A program made the position numbers and the translations under genes. Under the pieces are notes generated by a model, which was not told where the DNA came from, did not search any database, and was given only the letters and a program-made list of their open reading frames with translations. Positions 1 through 11,160 of a stretch of 64,000 nt of DNA are shown piece after piece (the stretch's first letter is position 1; each line of letters begins with the position of its first letter). This stretch comes from Syngnathus acus (Eukaryota > Chordata > Actinopteri > Syngnathiformes > Syngnathidae), in contig NC_051108.1 in assembly GCF_901709675.1 (NCBI RefSeq), positions 3,258,631 to 3,322,630 of the forward strand, given 5' to 3'.

Positions 1-36
1 TGGAATGGTGGTGCCCATATCAGTACCAATTCTCAC

Positions 37-423
37 CTTCTCCATATCGTCCCAGTTGGTGATGATGCCGTGCTCGATGGGGTACTTCAGAGTCAGGATA
101 CCTCTCTTGCTCTGGGCTTCGTCTCCCACATAGCTGTCCTTCTGACCCATACCCACCATCACACCCTGAGGAGAAAAAAAAATCCGGAATCTCAGGAAAA
201 AATATTGACATACTGTTGATAAGAATTCTTCATTTAGCATGAATGCTAATGTAATGATGAGGTTGCTCGCCTGGTGACGGGGGCGTCCAACAATGGATGG
301 GAAGACGGCACGGGGGGCATCATCACCGGCAAACCCAGCCTTGACCAGGCCAGAACCGTTGTCGCACACAAGGGCGGTGGTCTCGTCGTCGTCACACATT
401 TTGATCTGTTCTTGGTTGGCCTT
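37..423 (-). CDS. Muscle-type alpha-actin, 5' coding exons (partial)
   Basis: Two coding exons of a muscle actin, the filament-forming ATPase of contractile cells. The first (423-271; ATG at 399, 24 nt of 5' UTR before it) encodes 43 residues starting [17 protein letters not shown] and ending at RPRHQ. The second (165-37) encodes residues 44-86, from [15 protein letters not shown] to NWDDMEK. The MCDD/E N-terminus and GLVKAG read like cardiac/skeletal alpha-actins rather than the GLCKAG of mammalian smooth-muscle actins. However, the gene is split after Lys84 (mature numbering), an intron position known from smooth-muscle actin genes and absent from mammalian sarcomeric ones, so the paralogue is left open (actc1/acta1/acta2-like). 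The remaining exons lie off the left edge. The first coding intron uses a GC donor. Confidence 0.93.
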
Positions 424-973
424 CTGTAATAGAAATAGTTGGAGCTTAAATTGAGGCCCAAGAAAACCCTTAAGTGCTCTCATCTTGCCAAAATGGGACA
501 TGGCCGCATCCCCTGCTCACAAGTCTATTTTTAGTCACGGAAATCCTGGCGTCCCCCACGCTCATCCCTCCGTATCTTATCATCAAACCGCAGCCGCTTA
601 ACAGCTGAGGTGATGCGTTTTTTTTCGACAAGTGGCAGCGAAAGCCTGGGTCTTTCCTCAGCTGTTGTCACTTGTCATTCCAATGTTTCGAGGACCCCCT
701 GTCCAGCTTTTGAGGCAGTTGGAGTCATTAAATTCTGCTTAGCCGTACTACTTTTGACAAAGTAGCCCAACAAATGATCATTGGTAACTCGCAGTGCCCT
801 CGAATCTGTACAATTGCATAGCATCCGACTTCTGTATCCTAAAGTAGCATCTCCCAAAAAATAAAATTGTCTTCAAGCACAGAATCATAAAACTTGTACA
901 CGCTTTAAAACATATTTGCAATACAACTTGAAACAACAAATAGGTAAAGTCACAGCAACAAAACCAGACTCAC

Positions 974-1010
974 CGAGAGTTCGACGCAAGACTGGAGTTT
1001 CCACTGGGAC
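974..1010 (-). other. Noncoding first exon of the actin gene
   Basis: Muscle actin genes normally carry a short untranslated first exon. Here a consensus donor (GTGAGT read on the minus strand, 973-968) ends such an exon, and a TATA-like box lies at 1042-1036, so transcription should begin near 1010. The matching acceptor is at 424-425, giving an intron of about 550 bp before the ATG exon. The 5' end is inferred from TATA spacing only. Confidence 0.6.
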
Positions 1011-1035
1011 GAAGGACAAGGGTGCGAGGGTTCCC

Positions 1036-1171
1036 TTAAATATGTCCCGGCACGCTCCGGCTGGGGGGGCAGGTGGGCGGGCTCGGGGACTTCACAGAAG
1101 TCCAAATATGTGCTGCTCTGAAAGATGAGGGAGTTAAGTGGATCTTGTGTCAAGGACGCCACCAAAATGGG
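1036..1171 (-). promoter_or_regulatory. Actin core promoter: TATA-like box and two CArG-like boxes
   Basis: On the minus strand TATTTAA (1042-1036) sits about 30 bp before the inferred start. ACATATTTGG (1111-1102) differs by one base from the SRF-binding CArG consensus CC(A/T)6GG, and CCCATTTTGG (1171-1162) is a second degenerate CArG. Their distances of roughly 95 and 155 bp from the start match the proximal CArG positions of vertebrate muscle actin promoters. A further CArG-like ACAAATATGG lies at 1806-1797. SRF control is an inference from motif and spacing. Confidence 0.6.
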
Positions 1172-1199
1172 GAGATGTTGCTTTGGAATTACACAATGT

Positions 1200-3600
1200 C
1201 AATACTATGCATACAGTTCAATTATATGTTATTTCACGTTTAGGTTGCAAAGCGTGATCAATAAGCGTGAAAAGAAGTTGTCAAATTATTAAAAGTCTAT
1301 TTTTGTGAACGACATAGCCATAATGTCACATTTTACAACTGAGGGAAAGTTAGGCTTTTATTGTATGGCACAACATCATCCAGCATCCATTTTGGACCCC
1401 CTAATACGTTCAACAGGGGTCTCCCCGGCGCACGCTGCTAAATACGTGTTAATATGACTAAGCTCTCGCAGAACGCAAGGGAAGTAGGTGATTGAAGGGG
1501 CTGACGGTAACTGGAGCTCCGATCTGAGCAATGGTCAAGGAGGCTCGCCAGTCTCATGGCATGCGCAAGAGTTGAGAGGAGGCAAACACCACCCAGACAG
1601 CTGAGATGCAATATTGCATGAGGAGGGGTGGGAGGAAAGCGCCATAGCCCAGACCTCCAACAGATTCTTAGGAAGTCTAGGACAGCAGGCCTCCCTTCTC
1701 CATTCTGATTGGCTCCTGTGTCTCCTTTTAGGGAATTGGAGCGTGACAGGTGCCCCCCGACAGACTGCCCGGAGGTCGTCAAGCCCCCCCAGACTCCATA
1801 TTTGTCAAGTTCCGCCGCCGTGTGAGGGGAGGGTTGTCATAGCCGGCCTGCGAGCGTAATAAGAATGTAAATATCTCCCGCACCATCAACCGTTCCATTT
1901 CTAGATGTGCGTAATGTACTTCCAAGAGTGATGATGCTAACCTACTTGTTTACGTCTACTCTGAGCTTTTGTGTATCTTGACAAAGTTGGATTCGTGGTA
2001 CTGTGTGCGGTAGGAATTCTCAAAAATCGGAAGTAGCTTGTGATCCCTAATAAACTCAGTGTCGCTATATTGTCATTCTATATTTACCTTCTTTACAGCA
2101 TTGGTCACCAAAATATTCTGACAGTTAAGGCTTGCTATGCGCACATATGGTTTTGAAAGTATAATTTTTTTTTCTAAATGCTCATTAATACTTGTTTCAC
2201 ATTTTTGTTACTCGGTTGGCACAGAACCATTACACACGATTAAACTGTGAAATTTGGGCTAGTTTAAATTGAACACAAAGCAGATACTGCATACTTGTCT
2301 GTATCACTGTGTCTTAATCTGGATCAAGCAGAAGGCTCTTAAACGGCTTGTGATTTTGAGGCACGTTTCGTCCTTAAAAGGAAACATAGAAAGCAGAACG
2401 GTTGTCTTGACAGCTGACCCCCTCCACAAGCCCCCCCCCCCCCTCACACACACACACTTCAGCAGCTGTTAGAAACAACTGTTTTAGTATAACAGCGGTC
2501 TAGCCCCCCGACTTTTGACAGCAGTTTACGCTGCAAGACGTGTAGACATGACAAAAATGTTTTTTCAATCCATCCATCATATTTCAGTGCATCAAAAGCC
2601 CCAGTAAAAGAATAATTGATCCATGTAGTTGCAGCTTTCAGCTAAAACTACTCAGTTTGCATCATCTTAAACAGCTGTGGAGTGTGTTTTTAACAATTCA
2701 TGATGAATTATACACCGTCCATCACTGTTAGTATCAAGTTATATTTCCTGTTGATTAGAACATCTTTCTTCCCGTCTGATTTCTTTAAGGCCTCATTAGG
2801 ATTGCTGAGTTGCAGTAAAGGCTGACACTGCAATGAATTCCAAACGGTGAGTTGTCACATTTCTTCATTTAAAATTCCTATTCGTTGCTTACTTAAGCCA
2901 TCATCCATCCAGAGTGAGATTTGAATTTTAATATTCATGGCAAAGGCTAGCTGAAGCAGCTTTCCTCACTCAATATCTCTGCACATTGAGTGTGTGTCAG
3001 GGTGTGTTTTACTGAGTGCTGAGGTCTGTCTTGTGCAGACGCCATGCAGAGCTTGCCAGTTTGTCAGATAATGTCAGCGCTATAAATATATGAGGTGCTT
3101 TAGAAGTTTCCATGTCAGGGCTCCATTGTTCTGCGTCGTGTGAATATCACAGCATGGGTGGTGTGAAGCTTAGATAAATAAAGCTGTAACAAGAAAGAGA
3201 AACAATAGGCTGCATTATAACACGTGCCAGTGTGGAATGTGTTACATTTGAAACAATGCCCCGATTTGAAAGTTTTTATTTCATACAAATGCATATACAG
3301 TCATAAATACACATTGTGATATATTTATATCTTTTGTTGTAGGTTTCAACGGCAAGTTAGGCGAGTGTACCCCAAAAATGTCTCCGTATCTTACAGCTCA
3401 TTAAAAAAAAAGCACCAAATTTAGAATAGTAACAAAAGTGTTGACATGAAAATTCTAACTCTAGGAGTTTTATTAATGACTGACAAAAATGATTTTCGAC
3501 GATATTCTATTTTAATGCTTATTCCAAATTTAAACTTGTAAATCAAATAAGCAGGTGATGCTTCCATTTTATGTCCGAAGGGGTGAAATTCGAAGTGGAA
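1200..3600. other. Intergenic DNA between actin and ak7
   Basis: The divergent actin and ak7 genes are separated by about 2.7 kb. I see no coding exon: the short ORFs here lack splice context or family resemblance. A C/CA-rich low-complexity run lies at about 2430-2458. Distal control elements of either gene may be present but cannot be delimited by eye. Confidence 0.6.
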
Positions 3601-3614
3601 GTAGACGGTTAACC

Positions 3615-3720
3615 GTTTCCATGGAAACCCCTGCGGATCAGTTTAGCGTCGCCAGGTGATGACGTCAGACTCCTTGCGGCGTGGCTGCGTCTCCTAGGTG
3701 ATCATTTTGGCATAAACAAA
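3615..3720 (+). promoter_or_regulatory. ak7 promoter: RFX X-box, CRE and FOX sites
   Basis: GTTTCCATGGAAAC at 3615-3628 is a perfect palindromic RFX X-box (consensus GTNRCC(0-3)RGYAAC class), 174 bp before the ak7 ATG. A full palindromic CRE (TGACGTCA) is at 3660-3667 and a forkhead-type TAAACAAA at 3713-3720. X-box plus FOXJ1-like sites are the usual control signature of motile-cilium genes, which suits ak7. The TSS itself is not visible. Confidence 0.65.
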
Positions 3721-3801
3721 TGACAACGACCATTGCTTTATTCGCCATTTTTAGGACAAAAAAAGCTTAATAAACAGTAGGAAGCTTATCATATCTATAA
3801 A

Positions 3802-6800
3802 ATGGGCGACAAAAAACGTTGCAAACGTATTTTTCTGAACGACGTGGACAAATATTCCTCCAAACACATCGCCGAGGTAAAGTAAACATATGAGATACTT
3901 TGAGCGTAACTTACCGTTGCCCTATTAATGCACTTTTTTTTTTTTTTTTTTGGACAGTATTTATCGAGTTGTGGGGTAAAGGAGGTGGACGAAGATGATG
4001 ACGAGCCGCAGCCCCATGAACCTGCTTTCCAGGTGGTCGGCACGGTGTCTTCATCCAGCGGTGAGAAACCAAGCGGTTTGCATGAGCACTATTCGGTGAG
4101 TTAAATATCTAACGAAAAGTAAAGAAGTGAAATTTAATGTGACAAATGAGCCAGTTCATTCCGATATGAATGGGTGAATACACCAACAAACAAATACATT
4201 AAGCAGTTTACTGAGGTTTTGCATTATTCTTAAGTTTGCTAAATAATTTTGGCCTCGTTTATGCTTCACAAGTGCATCAACAGGCGTCAAATCTTGGGTA
4301 GTACGCCCTCTGGTGGACAGACTGAGCAACAGCAGTTGGTTATGTTGAAAAATTGGGGTATGAGTCGTATTACTGTTCTGACCTATGTTTGACATCCTTC
4401 AACTAAGTTCCCCAAAATATTTGAAACATCTCTCATCACACAAATACACATAATTCTAGTGACTTGCTGGAGATTTGCAATCTTGTCTTCCAGTCGCTAA
4501 GCAGAGAGGAGCTACTTCCACGCTTGCTGGAGTGCGACGTGGTGGTGTACAACATCTCCGAAAATGCAAATCAAGACGACATTGAAGACGTAACTTGGGC
4601 AATCACAGGTTTAGCAACGTGGAAAGAACATCAATGTTATTATTTTGACACTGTCGTCAGAATTGTACAATACTTCCTTCACTTGTAGCCCTTCAGGGTG
4701 AAATGGAAAACTTCAGGTCAAAGAAAACATTCATTTTAGTCTCGACGGTGTTGACATGGGCAATGACCAAAAGACCGGAAACGGTGAGCATGGTGACTGT
4801 CCAATAGGACGCTGACGGTATTACATCGTAACCAATCGCTCCTGCAGGATGAAGCCGAAAAGTTAATAGCAGAGGATGAGTTCCGAAAAAGACGGCCGCA
4901 TCCCAGCTTTAAACATCACAACAATACAGAGAAACAAGTACTTAAACTAGGAACAGGAGTAAGTAGATTGCTCAGAAAAAAAAATACAAAAATACGCCAT
5001 GTCATTGATTTTTTTCTGTCATCTTTCAGAAAAAGAAAAAACTGAAAGGTTACGTTGTAGCTGCAGGGATACAGTATGGAAAAGGAGAAAATCTCTTCCA
5101 CTACTTTTTCAAGGTAGATTCGACCTCAGTCTTTGTCATTTCCGCTTGATTATTATCATTTTTATTTGCCCCCTAGGTGTCTTGGCTGTCTGAGTTTTCA
5201 GAAGTTCCCATATTTGGAGAGGGCACAAATTTCATTCCCACCATCCACGTGCTGGACCTTGCCAAGTGATTTGCCACTTTTGAATATTGACATTTGTTTT
5301 CAGGTTGTTTTGTGTTGACTTAACAGCCTGCGATTTCTTTTACAGAGTGATACAAAGCTTGATTGAGGTCAAACCCAAGTCCAGATATATTCTTGCAATT
5401 GATGACTCCAAGACCAAACTGAGGGACATAGTACAGGTACGAAACACATCATAAATGTTTTTTTCCGGCAAATTTATTTTCACATCTTACACTTGTGATG
5501 TTGAACGGGGGCAGAAACTCTCCTCTTTCCATTTTAGGCGGTAAGTAAAGTGCTTGGAACGGGGAAATTATGTCAATTACAAGAGAAGGAAGCCATTTCT
5601 ACAAAGGCCTTTAAGGTATAAGCGATACCTACTTTACAATATCAATCAAATTGTACGATTAGCTTTTTGATTAGCTTAATTGTAGCTCTTAGATTGGCTC
5701 TATTTTTATTTTTTAAGTTTGGTGTTCACCATCTCTTTTGTGGTTCTCCTTTTTGGTGTCAGCAAGAGGAACTGGAATATGTCAGCATTGACCTTCGCCT
5801 GGATGCTTTTGTTGTGAAAGACGCCTTTAACTTAAACTGGTCAGCAGAAAACGGCATGATTGAGAATGTAGAAGCCCTCGTGGAGGAATACAGACACACA
5901 AGAAAGCTCCTTGTAAGTCTGATGTTCTCCTTCGTCCATGGCTCGGAGTTGATATTTTTCTGTCCATGTCAATAGCCAATCCGAATCTTTCTCACTGGAC
6001 CGCCAGCCGTGGGTAAAGGCGGAGTGGCACGGAAGCTGAGCGAGCATTATCGAATCCATCACATCAACATCCGGGACGTCGTTGAAGAAAAGATGGCACA
6101 CTTGGTCAGCGGCAACATTTTCATTTCCAAAGTCACAATAGGAATAAATACATTTTAAAACAATGAAATAACCTTACGTTTCGTACTCCACAGAAAGAAA
6201 CCTCGGCGAGAATCGATGCTGACATCAGCCAACAGGAAACGGCACAGGATGAACTGGAAACGATAAAAGAAAGCATGGAGAAAAACGCAGGTCTCGTCAA
6301 CAACTCTATCAATTTTGAAATCTCAAGGCAATATGGAAGCAAACATTTTTCATACATTTAGGTCGCCTGGAGGACGATCTACTTTTAGAAATTTTGACTG
6401 AAAAGCTCAATTCAAAGCCTTGCAGGAACCAAGGATATGTCTTGCATAGCTTCCCGAGGACATTTGAGCAAGCAAGTCAGATGTTCAGCGGTAGGTTTCT
6501 TCCAGATATTCAGATGCTCCACAACATGTGATGACGTCCTAATGTGGCAATTTGTGGTCCAGCTGAGGATGCAGATATCCAAGACCCGTCCGCGACCCCC
6601 GCATGCAACAGTATCACCCCAGGTTGTCTGTCCATTTACTCATATTTGTTTACCCTCAAATGATGAAACAAACTTTTTATTTATTTTTCTAGAGTATGTG
6701 TTTGCCCTGGATGCATCTGATGAGTTCCTGACGAAGAAAGTTCAGGATCTACCTGAGAGTGAGGCCCAGAAAAGAGGCCTAACCCAGGAGGAGTTTATCC

Positions 6801-7556
6801 CTCGACTGGTCAGATTCCGTCAACTCGGCAGGGCCTTAGAAACTGCCCTCGACTACTTTGATGAGCTGGAAATATACCCGACGTATCTTGGTAACATTCT
6901 TACATTTGTACGATCAAATTAAAGAAGTGGTATCTTTTCCAGGAAGACCTTTGACATGACGAACACAACAGCAGATTTTCAAATGCATTTCCCCAGAGGT
7001 GAAAGACGACGACCTCGAATTGACACAGATCATGACCCACATCACCGAGGCGGTGGGCGCTCCCAAGAAGTACGGCCTGAATACCGAGGAGCTGGAGGAG
7101 GAGGAGAGAAGGATGCGAGAAATGGAGAGGAAGCAGAAAGAGGCTGAAGAAGCAGCCGAGAGGAAGCGCAGGAAAGAGGCCTTGCTCGCTGAGATGGCGG
7201 CGGAGTATGAAGTTTGGGTACCCAAGGAGCTACATTTCATTCATATCAGCTGTCTCACTACAGTAATGATCACAAATTATTATTTATTTTTTTTCAGCAA
7301 GAGAATTTGGCGGAGGTAGAAAGGCAGGAGCACGAGGTCTTGGAAGCCAAAGCGCTCCCGCTGAGAAACTATTTGATGACGTATGTGATGCCTGCACTCA
7401 GCGAAGCCTTGCAAGAATGCTCCAAGATCAAACCCAACGATCCAGTCAGCTTTTTGGTACGACCGCATCCTATTCACCGCACTTATTCGAGAGAGTGAAT
7501 ATTTTTCATTTTATTTTTGCTAGGCTGAGTATCTCCTTCGGATGGACAAAGCTTGA
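3802..7556 (+). CDS. ak7: Adenylate kinase 7 (ciliary)
   Basis: Eighteen coding exons give 683 residues (human about 723): 3802-3876, 3958-4095, 4494-4608, 4689-4783, 4848-4958, 5030-5113, 5177-5265, 5346-5436, 5538-5615, 5763-5912, 5976-6104, 6194-6290, 6362-6490, 6563-6622, 6693-6890, 6997-7217, 7298-7456, 7524-7556. AK7 transfers phosphate between adenine nucleotides (2 ADP to ATP + AMP) and is needed in motile cilia and sperm flagella. Residues about 60-310 match its N-terminal NAD(P)-binding-like region. The P-loop GPPAVGKG is at 350-357, followed by the kinase domain, a Glu/Lys/Arg-rich coiled coil (about 570-620) and a C-terminal Dpy-30 motif ending [10 protein letters not shown]. All junctions are GT-AG and in phase. 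It is divergent from the actin gene; whether it is ak7a or ak7b cannot be told. Confidence 0.95.
4304..4316 (-). promoter_or_regulatory. CTCF-like site in ak7 intron 2
   Basis: The minus strand reads CCACCAGAGGGCG, fitting the CTCF core CCACYAGRKGGC at every position. It lies between ak7 exons 2 and 3. Binding is inferred from the motif alone; such strings also occur by chance and in SINEs. Confidence 0.35.
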
Positions 7557-7590
7557 TTGAACATCGTTTGAGTGCACTGGTCCCAGTCAA

Positions 7591-7931
7591 TGTCACGACT
7601 CGTCCCCGGTTGTTTTATTAGACGTAGGTTGTCATGGTTTCTGTCCGTCTGTGTACTCACCCCTCCCTTCCTGTGTCAACTCACAATCAATGCACAGTCA
7701 CCTGCCTCTCGTTACCTGTCTCGTATTTAAGTCCCGTCCGCGTGTCACTCCCCTGTCGGATCATTGTTGTTGCGTTAATGTCATGATGTCTTTTGTCTCA
7801 CGTCTCTGTTCAGTTCTGTTGTTGGTTTTGTTAGTCAGTTACGTCAGTCTGCCGAGTCTGTTAGTTTGTGTTCTCCAATAAACCCTGGTCCAAGCTGCAC
7901 TTGGTCGCCCTGCTCCATTCCTTTCGTGACA
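7591..7931 (+). mobile_element. Solo LTR (Gypsy-like retroelement) in ak7 3' UTR
   Basis: A 341-bp unit starts TGTCACGA and ends TCGTGACA (8-bp inverted termini of TG...CA type), flanked by an exact 5-bp target duplication GTCAA (7586-7590 and 7932-7936). It contains a TATA-like TATTTAA (7724-7730) and an AATAAA (7877-7882), the expected LTR promoter and poly(A) signals. No internal retroelement coding lies beside it, so it is a solo LTR left by LTR-LTR recombination. It inserted 34 bp after the ak7 stop codon. Assignment to Gypsy rests on likeness to common fish LTR ends. Confidence 0.88.
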
Positions 7932-7936
7932 GTCAA

Positions 7937-9203
7937 GGTATTGTTGAAGCAATCAAATCATGGTAAAGATGAAAATAGTAAGGAATTAATGAATTCATGA
8001 GATATAATGATAATAAATGCTAGAAATGGTCAAATGCATTTAGAAGAACACTGCAATCTATATGGTCCCTATTGTGCAATACATAGTGTATAAAATATGG
8101 TCCCTATAAATAAACGGTGTGTTAAAAAGTCTAGTTTTACAAAGAAAAAAAAATTGTTTTTATTCATATTATTAGTTCTAGTACGCATTCATACATTTCT
8201 AATGTGTGTATTCAATAAAGCTACAGATTTGCCTCTGCATGTTTCATGAATCAGCAGACTTCCTGGAAGCTGGTCGCACATTTGACGAGAATGTCTCATA
8301 ATTTCATGGGCTTCCAACAACAACAAAAATGTTTTTCATATAAATCCACTTAAACCATTTTGAAATTGCTTTGCTGACGTGTTGCGGTGTACGCCAGAAG
8401 GAGCATTTAAGATGAATCATGGAAACATTTCCATTCTGTTCTAGTGCCGCTAGAGGGCGTAGTGTCAATAAAGTGGTACTCGTCCTCACTTTAAAACAAA
8501 AAATACAGTAACATTTTGGGACTGTTTGAGCTAGTCTAGTTCTGTCACTGTCACTTTTTGCCAGATGACATGATGTCCTTCCAAACGCCCACGCTTCCTA
8601 AAACTCATTCATAGACCGGGCAGAGGACCCTTGGCCTCTGTGACTTTTTAATACTTTACGGATTTAGAACCAAGATATTATTTTGCTGTTCTGTCATACA
8701 CAATGAAGATTCAAAGTGTCAAATACTTAGTTAGGTGCCTGAAGTTGCTTGTCGCCAAAGCCGTGCTGGCCCTCCAGCTTGTTTGGAGAACCTGAGTCAT
8801 CATCACAGATGGTTTAGTGTCCGCAAAGTGTTTTAGAGGGGGATAAAAAAAGAACATTGACTAGCCACTCTGTGTTAAATGTTCCCATCACATGTGCATA
8901 CATGGAATTTGACCCAAAGGGGTTAAAGGTCATATCCACCTTCTCCCTGAAATTAGTTTATGCTATTTATTTATTCATGGTTGAACTAGGGAAGCAATAT
9001 AATTGCCAGTGGTGCAAAATGGTCTGTAAATTGTTAGTGGTGGTCTTTACCGTGTTGTTTTGTCTTGCTAGACTTCCAGTAAGAAAAACCCCAACATCAA
9101 CCTGGTCGGGCTCACACAGGCACACACACACGCATGATAAAAATAACAACCATCATGGTGGTCATCCGAACATCTGCTGGTGGCAGAAAATGCTAGATGA
9201 GGA

Positions 9204-9237
<34 letters not shown>

Positions 9238-10073
9238 CATATAATGGCTGGAGTAGGTCACACGTGACACACGTACAGCCTAAAGGGTAATTTTTTATGT
9301 TTTTTGCAATTGCAAAATTTATAAAGCAGATGGGGACCGAGCAGGGTCAGCAACCTGCACACTAAATATATGTCATAAACTTGCAGGACAGGTGATGAAC
9401 TTTGATGGTGTCCATTCGCTGCACACAGTTCACCTTTGCTGACAGTCGTGTTGTGTGTGCAGCTGCTATGATTTCTATCATCCGTCACACACAAAGAGAA
9501 GAATAGCAACCTGGTTTGCATGTGTTGTTGCAGCTGCCCATGTAACAAGCTCTTTGGGGACCCGTCAAGTCTGCAGTTAGCTAGCTCAATGACATGAGCT
9601 AACTGTGTTTGTTCAAACACTTGTGCATGCATGTTGAACTCAATCTACACAACGTGCAGTCTCAGTCATTTCTGTGGGCCTTATGCGGAATGTCACATGA
9701 CTAAACCAGAAGACAAAGGAAAAAAAAGTCTTGAAAATGTTATTATGGCATATGTTATCGCTCATTGAATGCAAATTTGACATTTTTCTTTGTTGCTGTT
9801 TTCTTCCTAGCATCCTTATGCTGTTTTTAAATGCAGTGACATTTCTATTGACTGTTTTCTGTCAGAGAAATTTTCATATTTCATGGAATTGGATTACTGG
9901 AGTTCAACCTCTTGGAACATGATCATGGTCAAATGTAGCTGCCAATACGAAAACAGTGAAAATAAGACTAGTTTCCTGCCAATGTAAACACTCAAGTTTC
10001 CCATATTTCTTAAGTGGACCTCAATTTGATTGTGGCTGCCTGACAGTCCGAAACATGAACTTTTGCACATAGC
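7937..10073. other. Intergenic DNA, AT-rich, with a (CA)n microsatellite
   Basis: I find no gene here. A (CA)n tract runs at about 9206-9235. CCGCTAGAGGGCG (8447-8459) resembles a CTCF core. An AATAAA at about 8213 could serve as a downstream poly(A) signal for ak7. ORFs in this stretch have low-complexity or non-protein-like composition. Confidence 0.55.
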
Positions 10074-10340
10074 CCTAACCCTACTTTGAAACCCTAACCC
10101 CTAACCCTACTTTGAAACCCTAACCCTAGTTTACACCCTACTTTGAAACCCTAACTCTAGTATAAAACCCACGTTTGAAACCATAACCCTAGCTTTAAAC
10201 CCTACTTTGAAACCCTAACCCTAGTTTTAAAACCTACTTTGAAACCCTAAACCCGAGTTTAAATCCTACTTTGAAACCCTAACCCTAGTTTTAAACCCTA
10301 CTTTGAAACTCTAACTCCAATATGAAACCCTACTTTGAAG
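10074..10340. repeat. Short satellite of ~31-bp units flanking the telomere-like array
   Basis: About eight degenerate units follow the pattern CCCTACTTTGAAACCCTAA then CCCTAGTTTTAAA. Each unit embeds one or two CCCTAA hexamers, so it grades directly into the hexamer array at 10341. Base changes between units (GTTTACA, GTATAAA, CACGTTT) show it is old. A stray part-unit reappears at about 11598-11666, beyond an inserted segment. Confidence 0.8.
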
Positions 10341-11160
10341 CTCTAGCTCTAACCCTAACTCTAACCCTAACCCTAGCTCTAACCCTAACCCTAAACCTAG
10401 CTCTAACCCTAACCCTAGCTCTAGCTCTAACCCTAACCCCAGCTCTAACCCTAACCCTAGCTCTAGCTCTAACCCTAACCCTAGCTCTAACCCTAACCCT
10501 AACCCTAGCTCTAGCTCTAGCTCTAGCTCTAACCCTAACCCTAACCCTAGCTCTAGCTCTAACCCTAGCTCTAACCCTAACCCTAGCTCTAACCCTAACC
10601 CTAACCCTAACCCTAACCCTAGCTCTAGCTCTAGCTCTAACCCTAACCCTAACCCTAACCCTAACCCTAACCCTAGCTCTAACCCTAACCCTAGCTCTAG
10701 CTCTAACCCTAGCTCTAACCCTAACCCTAGCTCTAGCTCTAGCTCTAGCTCTAACCCTAACCCTAACCCTAACCCTAACCCTAACCCTAGCTCTAACCCT
10801 AACCCTAGCTCTAGCTCTAACCCTAGCTCTAACCCTAGCTCTACTCTAACCCTAGCTCTAACCCTAGCCCTAACCCTAGCTCTAACCCTAACCCTAGCTC
10901 TAACCCTAGCTCTAACCCTAACCCTAGCTCTAACCTTAACCCTAGCTCTACTCTAACCCCAACCCTAGCTCTAGCTCTAGCTCTAACCCTAACCCTAGCT
11001 CTAGCTCTAAACCCAACCCTAACCCTAGCTCTAGCTCTAACCCTAGCTCTAACCCTAACCCTAGCTCTAACCTTAAACCTAACCCTAGCTTTAGCTCTAA
11101 CTTTAAACCTAACCCTAGCTTTAGCTCTAACTTTAAACCTAACCCTAGCTCTCACCCGAA
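10341..11160. repeat. Interstitial telomere-like array mixing AACCCT and AGCTCT hexamers
   Basis: About 820 bp built almost wholly of hexamers in one register: the telomeric AACCCT (TTAGGG on the other strand) and a variant AGCTCT that differs at two positions, alternating irregularly in runs of one to six. Single-step intermediates (AACTCT, AGCCCT) are rare. Toward 11070-11160 it decays to AACTTTAAACCT units. Because the period is six, all frames stay open and spurious Leu/Thr/Ala and Arg/Val/Ala ORFs appear on both strands; these are not genes. Confidence 0.92.

Noticed and set aside
1-23. Actin-like continuation (resembling IWHHTF codons) past the donor at 36
   Set aside because: The likeness needs a one-base insertion, follows a good GTGAGA donor and lacks an acceptor; treated as chance.
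7591-7931. Full retrovirus-like element
   Set aside because: No second LTR and no gag/pol-like reading frame in the flanks; target duplications abut a single LTR.
8857-9267. 136-residue ORF
   Set aside because: Half of it is the (CA)n microsatellite read as His/Thr; no family likeness.
10322-10849. 175-residue Leu/Thr/Ala ORF
   Set aside because: It is the hexamer array read in frame; a period of six keeps any frame open. Composition is not protein-like and there is no splice or promoter context.
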